Source of the DNA: Halisarca cf. caerulea
Taxonomy: Eukaryota; Porifera; Demospongiae; Chondrillida; Halisarcidae
Length of the DNA stretch: 22,500 nucleotides
Reading direction: 5' to 3'
NCBI GenBank assembly: GCA_963170055.1
Contig: CAUJGJ010000005.1
Location: 367,901 to 390,400 of the forward strand
Part shown: in pieces, positions 1 through 9,691 of the stretch
Layout of the letters: every line of letters starts with the position of its first letter
How positions within the stretch are numbered: the first letter of the stretch is position 1
Notes under the pieces: model-generated
Seen by the model: only the letters and a program-made list of their open reading frames with translations
Told to the model about the DNA's origin: nothing
Database searches by the model: none
Translations under genes and position numbers: made by a program

Positions 1-489
1 AATCAGTTATGTCTAACGTTAGACAGATTGTTTTCCTGGTATGTCTGATTCGGGAGGTCTTTTCCATGATACATACGTACAGTCAATCCTTTACCATGCA
101 TGCCCTTCATCGATGAGACCAAGTCCGGGATGTAATTTGTAACAAAGACTGCATGGTGTACATGAGCATTAAATTTGCAAAGTATAATAGTTGTCCTGCT
201 ATAGTATTTACTCCTGAAATCCAAATTCACAAACTAAGGCAGTATTCCAGGAATGTAGCGTGTGTTTGGCATGCTTTTGATCCATGCAGCATTCTGAATT
301 ACCACCAATATAAATTACCCTGCATGCATGCTTTATTGTACACATCAATCTCTCTAGCACACTGTCATATACGTGTGTTGGGAACTGTTTTTTCTGGTGT
401 TTGTACATTCAAAATGTAATGGTTACAACATTGGTGCTGCTGAGAAGTGGTAACTGCTTGACTATACTGTGCATGATGAATTACAGATA

Positions 490-645
490 CAATGAATCCT
501 CATTAATCCACCACTTTTGCCGCCATGAATTTACTCATGAATTGACTGAAAAGGCTGCACATTGATTTGGATGTTCCGTCCAACTCAGTAATCCACCCAA
601 TTTTTGGAAATGAATTGACAGCAGCAGATTAACGAGAATCCCCTG
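490..645. mobile_element. MITE with TA target duplication (mariner-like ends)
   Basis: A 156-bp non-coding element. The left end reads CAATGAATCCTCATTAATCC. The reverse complement of the right end reads CAGGGGATTCTCGTTAATCT, so the two are imperfect inverted repeats of about 20 bp. TA dinucleotides flank both sides (488-489 and 646-647), as expected for insertion by a Tc1/mariner/pogo-type transposase. There is no internal open frame of any size. The family assignment rests only on the TA duplication and terminal CA. Confidence 0.6.
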
Positions 646-1379
646 TATATGCTATCAGACTTGGCCTACATGCTTACCATGTATTTTGTGGCTACGTACG
701 TATGGCTTCAATCTGCAGCTGTGTGTAGTATTATGCATGGTGATTGCATAACCATAGGGAATTTAGTATTAAAGTGAGGTCTGATATATGCCCTAATGAC
801 CTGTTGGCTGATGTCAGATCTAGAAGTAATGGCAGATGATTTTTATCTACTGATTTTCAGGCATGCCTGAAGATATAAAAGCAAAATTGATTGCTTCAAA
901 GCCTTAATCTTAATCTAAGGTTGGTTTACTCATAGACCAGGGTCTATGGTTTACCACACGATTAATTATATGAAACATGGAAGATTGGTCGATTGTTGTA
1001 TTGGACCTCCGACTCTATATCAACCTCAGCGTTGTGCACCTCAGCTCATATAGGAGCACTTGAGGGTTGCATTTAGGAGGAGCATCCCCCCCCCGCACTC
1101 CCCAGAGTCCTCCCCTTGTAATTTAGGTTGCCTTATTTTTGTTTAAAGAAGTAAAATTGAATACAGAACTGAACTCAACACAAATAAGGTAGATACAAGG
1201 AGAATGTAGTGTTTTAAAACCTAAACAGCTACATATTCTTTTACCTTCTCTATGCCACATATTTACAATCTCTTCAAGGTTAAAGCGCAATTAGCAGCTT
1301 TTGTGCCAACTATTTTAGTCAGTGTCTGATCTTATACATAGATGTATGTATTATAGGTGTGTAATTCTCCAAATTAACT

Positions 1380-1735
1380 TATCCGAGCCATTGGTCTATA
1401 GGCAGGGTTCTATCCAGTGGGGGAGGAGGGGGGCAGCTTCCACCCCCAAAAATTCCAACTCACTGTAGTACAAATTACTATAGAGAAGGCCCTACTTGGG
1501 TGTCAGAATCAACCTTGAATGGTCCAAAATGGCCTCAGATACCACCTTATATGACTTAAAAACTCACATTTTCCCTGGCGGAGCATTCCCCAGACCCACT
1601 AGTAATATAATATGTACCCCTACTGCAGGGCTGGTGCAACTGGTATGGCTAGTACTGCCATGGCCGTACCACTTTTTGCTACAAGCTTACCTTAAAATTA
1701 AAAAAGGCTTTAAGGAACATGTCTATTGAGGACAT
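1380..1735. repeat. Probable dispersed repeat, non-coding
   Basis: This stretch carries a G-run next to a C-run (1420-1447), a block of unstructured sequence and then a segment around 1575-1640 with the flavour of GCATTCCCCAGACCCAC. A related-looking block occurs at 2163-2320 (GAGCATGCCC followed by pyrimidine-rich runs), and a short C-run at 1085-1095. The shared composition suggests decayed copies of one interspersed family. No coding capacity is visible, and homology between the blocks is only a visual impression. Confidence 0.3.
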
Positions 1736-2111
1736 CAAAGGTATGAAACCTCAGAAAACTTCTACGTACATATGTATTTATTATAATTGTAACTATAATC
1801 TTTTGAAACTATTTTGTTCAGTACTAACAACAAACTGAAACGCTTCTAAATCCTTACAGCTGTTGTCCCGAGTTGCCATTATGACATTGTGCAACTTCTC
1901 ACAACTGCAAATGTGCACGATTTATATTGTTTTATACTGTTATTACAATGTTGCATGTATTAGGGCCTGCAATACTGTAGTCATTTTAATTGTCAGTGTG
2001 TTGATGGCTGTACCAATCGTACAGAGCTTGCTCCGGCCTGTACTTACAACACTGCACATGACATATAGGATATCGTGTACATATAAACTACTGTTATGTC
2101 TTGCATGGCAG

Positions 2112-2151
2112 ACACGGACTGTAATACTGAAGCTTCCTAGAAAGAAGCCTG
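2112..2151 (+). CDS. Possible 40-nt exon upstream of the macro-domain exon
   Basis: A candidate exon lies between an acceptor (GCATGGCAG ending at 2111) and a strong donor (GTAAGT at 2152). It reads TRTVILKLPRKKP plus one base. That single left-over base is exactly what the acceptor at 3121 needs: G+GG makes Gly, giving ...RKKP-G-STVPPSSG without a stop. The implied intron is 970 bp. The frame stays open upstream to about 1860, where another acceptor-like site (CCTTACAG) exists, so the exon could be longer, although that upstream translation does not look protein-like. No homology supports the exon; only splice signals and phase do. Confidence 0.35.
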
Positions 2152-3121
2152 GTAAGTGTTGAGTGTTAGGGGAGGGCATAAATTTCCAAAATTTTATGGG
2201 AGAGCATGCCCTGGTCCTCTCTAAAAGGCACACAATCGTGCACACTCCCTTCACCCATTCCCCTATTTTTTCACAAGTATTATTTTGCCCCCTTTCCTAT
2301 TTTTTTCTAAATGAAACCCTGCCCTCGGTCCAATATTTCCACAATGGACCTCTCTACCATGCTTTATATATTACTAATTGGGTAAGTAGAAATCACAGTG
2401 CTATAAATAGAGGTCTCGTTAAGTTTGGACTTGCTGTAAATTTCTTGGTTAATGAATTAAAAGAAAGCAGCTCACAATGATTCAGAAGTGCATGAGCTTC
2501 AGTTCTGATGGGGCTCCTAAAGTTTGTAGTGTCATGGATTGGGAGACATGCATGAAATTTCAAAAAAAAACCTCCTTCAGAAATCTTTTCTTGATTACAG
2601 GGTGTACCTTATTCTAGCTTCAATACTACCATTTGTTGTGACTGTGAAGAGTTTTGATGGCAACTTTTAATCATAATTATTGTAAAATATCTGAGAAAAG
2701 TTTTTTTTTAAGGGAAAATGACCCCTGTCCAACTGCTGTTCACAGCATTGTAGTCATGTATGCTCTCTTATTTCTTCTGCCTGATCCTATTTCATGTGTA
2801 GTGTGCTAATGTCTTAATTGCATGTATAATGAAACCTCTTCAACCAAACTTCCCATGACAAAAACCTCTCTATAATAAACAATGCCATACATACACATAT
2901 TACCGTAACTGCAGTACAACCTCTTGAATCTTCCCATTTTGCCTACTAACAGTAACCTAGAATCGATAAAGAGATTATGTGAGTCATATTATATAGTGAA
3001 ATGTCATAGTATAATATCTATTCGATGCAGGTCCCTTATCAAACATCTGTTATAGAGAGGATCCACAGTTACAGTATTGTGTACCATAATGATTTTTGTG
3101 GTCTCCTCTCTCTCCCTGTAG

Positions 3122-3783
3122 GGTCCACAGTGCCTCCCAGCAGTGGGAATGCCATGCCAATGCGGGACTTTTTCCGTACTAGAATACAAGCCCAGACATC
3201 TCCAGTGTTTCCCCTCGGCAGACAGCAAAACTGTCCTAGCTCTCAAACTACACAGACTGAGCCACTTACACTACCAGCTTCAGTTGAATTAGTTTTTGGT
3301 TGTCTCAGTGATGTGGAGGCAGACATCATAGTTTTGCCCGTAAATCCATCCAGACCACAGTATTCTGGTGCTGCAGCAGTGAAGATCAATGAAATGTGCA
3401 GAGGAGCGCTTTTCGATTATCTTTCCTCCAGAGGAAGTCGTCTCTGGGAAGGGAGTGTCCACAAATGGCCTGTTCAGGAGGAATGGGGTCTCCGCTGCAA
3501 GCATATTCTATTGCTGCCTCGATCAAAGACCACCAGGATAGATGTTCTTGGACGGTCCTGTACCGATGCGCTGAATAAAGCAATATCCTTTAACGCAGCA
3601 TCAATTGCCTTTTCCCTACTCAGCCCTCACAGGCCTCGTGCAGAAGTTGCTCGCACAATGATCCAGTGCTTCCGTGACTTTAATAATCGAAATCAGGGTC
3701 ATTTGTCAATTATTGTTGTGGTGGAGCAGAGTAACACTGTTGTCATTGAAGCCTTCACCAACTTGCGGTATTGGACTGTGTAA
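3122..3783 (+). CDS. Terminal exon of a macro-domain protein (divergent)
   Basis: The frame is open through 3025-3783 and ends with TAA at 3781-3783. I start the exon at 3122 because a pyrimidine-rich acceptor (CTCTCTCTCCCTGTAG) ends at 3121 and the translation before it is not protein-like. The first about 55 residues are Ser/Thr/Pro/Gln-rich linker. From about 3280 the protein follows the macro-domain order: strand VELVFGCLSDVEADIIVLPV, the helix after SGAAAVKINE, strand CKHILLLP, helix LGRSCTDALNKAI, strand SIAFSLLSP, helix RAEVARTMIQCFRDF, and strand LSIIVVV. Macro domains bind or hydrolyse ADP-ribose. Here the usual NAAN motif is VLPVNPS, the Gly-rich loop is SGAAAV, and the second phosphate loop (normally S-x-G-x-[FY]-G) is LLSPHRPRA, so catalysis is doubtful and binding uncertain. 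It resembles the weaker macro modules of PARP9/14-like proteins. The gene is incomplete at its 5' side. Confidence 0.8.
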
Positions 3784-4174
3784 AGCATGATTCCTCCAGA
3801 CTAGATATACTATGTATGTGGCCGTAGTGCTCACTATAGGGCCATTAATCAATACCGTGTATACTTTTGTAGACTGACTGCTGTTAGAAACAATCACACT
3901 GTATCCTAACTCCAATATCCATGGCCACTTTTTTTGTTAGTTCATTTTAATATGTTTTGTTGAATGTGTCCAAACAAAAAATAGTCTAAGAATGGTCATG
4001 TTTTACTATACTAAATATTTAACGTCATACTTTTGTAGTCTGAGATGTTTTGTGTGTTTGAAACACTGCATTTCCAATGTTTGTAGCACATCAACAATAA
4101 TGTAGTGCACGGAATCTTTATTATATAGTAATATGCAGTTTTCTCCCATGTTTCAATACTGCATGGCATTGTAC

Positions 4175-4180
4175 ATTAAA
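4175..4180 (+). terminator. Candidate poly(A) signal ATTAAA
   Basis: ATTAAA lies about 395 bp downstream of the macro-protein stop codon, inside AT-rich sequence and followed by T-rich sequence at 4201-4220. It is the commonest variant of AATAAA. I saw no canonical AATAAA between the stop and this site. This is positional evidence only. Confidence 0.3.
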
Positions 4181-4866
4181 GTATAATAATCCTGTAATGT
4201 TGGTTAATTTTTTTGAAAATTTTAATTATAGCTATATGTCGAGTGTGGCCAGCTGATGCAACAAACCTATATAACCATGAATGTCCTGTGCTTCCAGGCT
4301 GGTGTAGCAGGCCAGACCAGTACTACATTGTAGTCTGCATATTTTTAATCTCTGGGAGAGCAACAATAACTTTGAATTAACAGGAATTTTGAATTATGAG
4401 TATCCATATGTTGTATGCATGGCTATTGTTGAATTCCTACATACTAAATGTCTTCATAACAAAATGAATGGTAAATGTCAGCTTGATAATCCCCAGATGG
4501 AGGTTTCAAATGCAAAGAAACAATCTAAAAGTGTTACTATATGAGAAGATTATCATAATACTGTACCTCAAAGAGATCAGTAACATAGAGCGCAGGAAAG
4601 TGATCATTTAGAAAGACTAAACTGACAGCTCTATGCTTATTAAAGTCTGCTTTCAGCATGTTCATTTGTATCAATTTTGAATTAGGAGGAATTTCCCTAC
4701 AAATTGTATGTATTGTAAGTACTAGGAAGGAAGGCAACAGAAGGCCACCTTCCCCCCTAGTTTGGGTGGCAGATGCGCGCAACCCTTATAGCAAGTGAAG
4801 AGGTTGTATCAAGTGAATTTGTCCATTCAAGTGTATGATTTCTATATCAAGAGTAAGCTAATGTTA

Positions 4867-5911
4867 CGCAGGTATGTTATGTCCGAATCCGAGGTAAAGT
4901 GGGCGTGTATGCGGTTGTGAGGAATGTAATAAAATTGGAACACATTTAGAGGCTATATCACGTGTTGTTCGCGCGACCTGCTGGCTAGTCGATGACGTCA
5001 TTGCCTGGCTTTTACACGTTTTTCGCTTGAGTTCCAGAAGAACCAATGTTTTGAGCGCATAATATGCTTTTCGAAACTATTTTGCGACCGTTGTGAAGGC
5101 AAAGGTAAATTCTAAGGGGAAGTTGTGGGCTTCAAAACATCGAATTCGTGCACTGCGCAGTTAGGCCGCCTGAAACAAGTCTAACATAATTGATCTGATA
5201 AGAGATTAACTTGGTAAGGAGCACAGTCCTGCGAACGTACGTTCCTCGGTAGTTCTCTGAAGAACGAAAACTGGTACTATAGCGAGATTGTGGAAAAGTG
5301 ACTACGAGCACACCTAGCCTGCTAGCACGATTGCATGTGACGTCACGTGATTTTACTGAAGGAAGCTAACTTTCACCACAAGAAAACTTCATCGAAAAAC
5401 GCGGTGGTAGAAATCATCGGTTTGCACCATGATACTTTGAGGTATTGTTCCAGAAGGTTCAAACCCCTAGAATCCGAATCAGGGTCTCTGTACGTTGCTC
5501 CGTTTGTTTTATGTCCAACAGATTGTAACTAGTCACCCTAGAATTTTGCATAAATCCTTGGACATAACAGCCATGCAGTGGAGCCTGAAGACCCTGATTC
5601 GGATTTAGTAAGTTCGATATCTGTGTGTTCTTTCGAACCAAGTTTTGTGTCCAAAAGCCTAAGTTTCTACCACCGCGTTTTTGCATTTTTATGTTTTCTG
5701 ATACGTTCAGAAAAACTCGTCATACGAAGTTTTGTGACCCTCCAGAAGAATCTAAATGACTCAGATACAAAGTAGATATGCTTAAGATATAACACAAGGT
5801 GTTTTCTGGACATCACTACTCGTGCACATGCAAAACAGACCGATTGATTTCACTCCTTCGATATCGGCGGCCATTTTTGTTTATGTCCAGATCGGACATA
5901 ACATACCTGCG
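4867..5911. mobile_element. Non-autonomous DNA transposon, 1045 bp, perfect TIRs
   Basis: The left end CGCAGGTATGTTATGTCCGA (4867-4886) is matched base for base by the reverse complement of 5892-5911. TA flanks both ends (4865-4866 and 5912-5913), which fits a TA-targeting Tc1/mariner-like transposase. No transposase frame is present; the longest frames inside are about 60-75 codons and unconvincing. The interior holds a second fold-back (5395-5682) and two perfect TGACGTCA palindromes (4993-5000 and 5338-5345). The fold-back centre (about 5538) is about 150 bp right of the element centre (about 5389), so one half may have lost or gained sequence. The GGACATAAC motif of the TIR recurs near 5511-5519 and 5559-5568. 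Confidence 0.7.
5395..5682. repeat. Internal fold-back (inverted repeat) inside the transposon
   Basis: Two nested arm pairs share one centre. The outer arm at 5395-5413 (AAAAACGCGGTGGTAGAAA) matches the reverse complement of 5664-5682 exactly (19 bp). The inner arm, AATCCGAATCAGGGTCT near 5471-5487, matches the reverse complement of AGACCCTGATTCGGATT near 5588-5605. A third, weaker pair (TTATGTCCAA and TTGGACATAA, near 5511-5568) lies closer to the centre. The segments between the arms are similar in length on both sides (about 56-58 bp) but have diverged, so this was probably once a longer hairpin. Confidence 0.7.
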
Positions 5912-5944
5912 TATATACTGTCACAATTATTGTATAGGCCAGTA

Positions 5945-6130
5945 CAGTGGAACCCCTCCAATCCAGACCCCTGCATGAATTACAGACACTCCTCCTATAT
6001 GGACACGCACCACTGGAACCAAATGATTCACTACACTTTACCATAGTACATCCTCAACCCTTGAAATAAGGACATCTCAATAATATCAGGACAGTCCTTC
6101 CAAAGTGTCCAGAATAGAGAGGTCTCACTG
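5945..6130. mobile_element. Mariner/pogo-type MITE, 186 bp
   Basis: The left end CAGTGGAACCCCTCCAATCC and the reverse complement of the right end, CAGTGAGACCTCTCTATTCT, form imperfect TIRs, and GGAC motifs continue the match inward. TA flanks both ends (5943-5944 and 6131-6132). CAGTG ends with TA target duplications are typical of Tc1/mariner and pogo/Tigger relatives. The interior is non-coding. It starts only 31 bp after the TA that closes the 4867-5911 element. Confidence 0.7.
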
Positions 6131-6268
6131 TATTTGGTCTTAATTTGGCTGCCTTTTCCCCTAGTTAGTCACACAGGAGCAATTAATCCTTATATCAAGT
6201 GTATAGTAGTTGCCTACATGGAGGGTGGTTCTTGCAGTCAAAATTGCTTCGAATTCGAAGTGGCTTTG

Positions 6269-6547
<279 letters not shown>

Positions 6548-6549
<2 letters not shown>

Positions 6550-7735
6550 AAAAGGTCTGCAAACTGTTGCACTCGTGGAGTGTTTAATATGTCAAACACT
6601 TTAAACTAACAGATATCTTGCAGGAATTTAATTTGAAACTGGAATCCATTCCAGCTTGCTGTATCTGACGAAGTAAAGGATATAACAGAAGGGGAACAGC
6701 AGCTAGGACGTAGGACACAGAAGAGATGAGCAGCAAAGTGACAGAACTGTAAACCACATGCTTTGCTTCGATTGTAAAAGTATCGCATTGTACCCTGTAG
6801 ATGAAGAACCGTGATATAAGGAGCATTTGGATTACTTGAAGAAATGACATGGCGGCCAAAAAGATTTCCACAGCTTGTCAAAAAATGACACTGTGACACC
6901 AAATATACCAAAATAAAGAAGGTTGTTAGACCATGGAGTGCAAACTTTATTGAAATTCTACTTGTCCACCGCTGGCAAATCTAGCAGGATTGAACAGTCA
7001 TGCACTTACATGGTCAGACACAAGCACAATTAAGACTCCCTCTCTCTCTGCATGTGTGGTAAACAATAACGAAGGCTATAACAAGCAAAGGTAATATTCA
7101 AGTAGCTGACTTGAACACCATCATGTCCAAAGTATCAGAAGCATCACTATTTCCAGAAATGGGACCTACATGCAGTAGACACTGGAAATGAGTTTACAAT
7201 CTGGATACACTCAGCCAGTATAAATTAAATGGACCCGAAAGGAAATCAATGTTGAAGTAGAGGACTACAAACAACATGATGCACAGAGGGACAAACTCCA
7301 GAACTATCCAAAGCAACCAACCAAACTGACTCAGTGGATCGTTCTTACAGTCCACACAAGGGGCAAGGAAGAGGTTCACTCCGGGTCCGTATAGCCTTCA
7401 TGACATTGTCCACACAAAATTCCTGTCCTCGTCTCTCCACAAATAAGACGATCGAGTTCATCCACTGATCTGTTGTGAGGAAGCGCAAACTGCCCGTGCC
7501 CTTCGTTGACACAATATGCATTAGAACATGTCCCTATGTAGAAGCTAGTGTTCTGCCTGGACATTCACCTGCATGGTTTGTAGAAGGGACGTATCCAACC
7601 CACGTACCTCCTCTGATGAATGCTTTTGTGTCATTTCTATCATCACATCTAGAGACTATACTGTATTTGGCCACACACACAACCATCATCTGGTGCATAT
7701 GTATCCATGCAGGAGCAGCATTTGCTAAGGAAATC
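6548..7735 (-). pseudogene. Truncated, decayed paralogue of the 9692-11726 membrane protein
   Basis: Read on the minus strand, this stretch is collinear with the longer copy at 9692-11726. It runs from a Cys-rich piece (CCSCMDTYAPDDGCVCG, near 7675-7725), through RNDTKAFIRGGTWVGYV, SFYIGTCSNAYCVNEG, a CGQC motif and NLFLAPCVDCKNDPLSQFGW plus a membrane segment, to SCGNLFGRHVISSSNPNAP and finally NTPRVQQFADLF at 6550-6590. Reading-frame lesions include a shift near 7660, a 1-bp deletion near 7556, a 2-bp insertion near 7389, stop codons between about 6960 and 7115, and a shift near 6765-6790. It lacks the signal peptide, the Gln tract and the whole C-terminal third. It ends on the left at the CA microsatellite and on the right at a short TA tract (7738-7750). 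It is clearly non-functional as a receptor. Confidence 0.8.
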
Positions 7736-7921
7736 TGATATATATATATCCTCTAGATCTATTAACTGGCCATGGTTAGATACAACTATACAGTGGCCAC
7801 AGATAATGCCACCACCAAAGTGATGATGGTATACCTTATGTGTGCATCTTACCAAAATGTTCTGAAGAATCGTACTTTGGTATATGTAATACAAATACTT
7901 GTACATGTGAGCATGTGTTAT

Positions 7922-7989
7922 AATTATATGTATGTGTGTGTGTGTGTATGTGTGTGTGTGTATGCATGTGTGGGTTTGTGACCATGTGT

Positions 7990-8086
<97 letters not shown>

Positions 8087-8101
8087 ATGTTTGTGTGTGT
8101 G

Positions 8102-8170
<69 letters not shown>

Positions 8171-8190
8171 ATGCGTGCGTGTGTGTATAT
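7922..8190. repeat. (GT)n microsatellite, interrupted
   Basis: GT dinucleotide tract with impure edges. The purest blocks are about 7994-8084 and 8108-8168, separated by GCATGTTT and similar breaks. With the CA tract at 6270-6547 it brackets the pseudogene. The long Thr-His or Cys-Val frames over it are not genes. Confidence 0.95.
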
Positions 8191-8608
8191 ACAATATTAT
8201 AATAATTATGTCATATGTGTTGTTATATATTTACATAATTTGCCTTAGGCATATATAATATAATAGTCATTTTTACATATTAGAATGAATAGGTTACTGC
8301 AGATTCCCTATAATTAACGACACCAATAATTTGCGGATAAGACCCATGGGTATGGGTATTAATTTTGTGCATAAGTGTGTAATTGGCCGTGGGTTGTTGG
8401 TATTAAGTGCCATGTTGCAGAATAATTATCACAATAAATCATTACAGTCACATGCAAGTTATTGACATAGATATATAATACATGTGACATTTATTATAAA
8501 ATACAATATTATATTATTATTATTATTAATAATATTAATAATATTATAATGGGTATAAATTAGAGTAATTAACAAGTCACTAATTGATCTAGGCCTATAT
8601 AATTACTG
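8191..8608. other. AT-rich intergenic stretch with ATT triplet tract
   Basis: Mostly A and T, with a short ATT/AAT tract at about 8505-8550 that can fold on itself (TATTATTATT followed by AATAATATTAATAAT). I see no exon-like frame, conserved motif or RNA gene here. Confidence 0.6.
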
Positions 8609-9029
8609 TCAACGTGGCAAGTAAGCTCTCTTCCCGTCGTAGCTGTACCTAAGCAAATGTAAAGAAGCGCCAACAGCAATGCCAAAATGGCGGGAGGTGC
8701 AAAGAAGAATGCCCTCCTTAATGCCCTTGGGCAACTGCCAATGTAGAAGAAGGAAGCCTGATACGGCCCGCGACTGTTCTTCGTGCTCTATCTCAGCCTG
8801 ACAGACTACCCATGGGTGAGGAGCGCCAACAGCAAAAGCCAAAAAGGCGCGGTAGGTGCAAAGAAGGACGCTCCCCATTCCTTGGAAAACAACAAGCGAT
8901 GGCGATCGTAGCTGGGCAAGCTGATTTTTCGACCATGCAGTTCCCTGCCTTATCCATTGACCGATTCTTTGACTGAGACGTCTCTTCAAGCTCATCTTCA
9001 GCAATGATCACCCACGTGTTAGCCACCAT
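8609..9029 (-). other. Unrecognised region with an internal 156-bp-spaced duplication; possible small gene
   Basis: I do not recognise this region. Two blocks of about 55 bp, starting near 8667 and near 8822, are about 85 percent alike (both begin GCGCCAACAGCAA and continue through AGGTGCAAAGAAG). On the minus strand one frame is open from 9004 to 8609 (131 codons), and there the blocks encode similar peptides, LLCTYRAFLAFAVGA and LLCTSRHFGIAVGA. A second minus frame starts at an ATG at 9027-9029 (MVANTWVIIAEDELEETSQ...) and runs 78 codons to 8793. The second N-terminus looks natural, but the two frames conflict, so a frame shift or an intron would be needed to join them. GC content is higher than in the flanks. 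This could be a remnant gene, a repeat, or a genuine first exon. Confidence 0.25.
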
Positions 9030-9200
9030 CTTTGGCCAACAATGCGCTATTTTATTTATTTCCCTATTGTGTAATAATAATTTGCATACTAATTTAAAGC
9101 ATTTATACAGAATAAATTAAGACTTAATATTATAAGCATATTTAAAAGTAAGCAAAATATGCATCCTTGGGCTTAGTCTATAGCTATATACTGGCATGTA

Positions 9201-9404
9201 CAGTGAAATCTGTCTCAAAAACCACCTGCCATGCACTGACTGTATAAATTATACAAAGAACTGTGTATAGTGACCGCTGCATAGTTTGATCCATGAACCA
9301 CTAAAGCAATTAAATTCAGTGCACCTATTCATTGAGGACCACCTGTCTATAGAGAACATGATTATTAGGTTCCTTGAGCGGTTTATCAAATACAAGTTTT
9401 ACTG
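9201..9404. mobile_element. MITE, 204 bp, TA target duplication
   Basis: The left end CAGTGAAATCTGTCTCAAAA and the reverse complement of the right end, CAGTAAAACTTGTATTTGAT, are imperfect TIRs. TA flanks both ends (9199-9200 and 9405-9406). The ends share the CAGTGRAA flavour of the 5945-6130 element, so the same transposase group is likely. It is non-coding. Confidence 0.6.
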
Positions 9405-9691
9405 TATAAATTTTACAATTATCACAATTTCCTAATAATATATTATTATTATACTACAAACAAAATTAATGTCCTGATAATTAGTAATAAGTTCTTTTAA
9501 TTCCTAAAAAATCATTTCACAAGAGTGCATCATATAATTTACATCCTACTGTGCCATGAGTAATTGCAAATTATTAATTTGAAACTGTAGCCAATAGAGC
9601 TGAGTTAATCCACGTTGCATTGCATTTTGAACAAGTATACATTCAAAGTCGGTACAGCTGTGCATGTACAGGGCACATTACATAGGGATCA

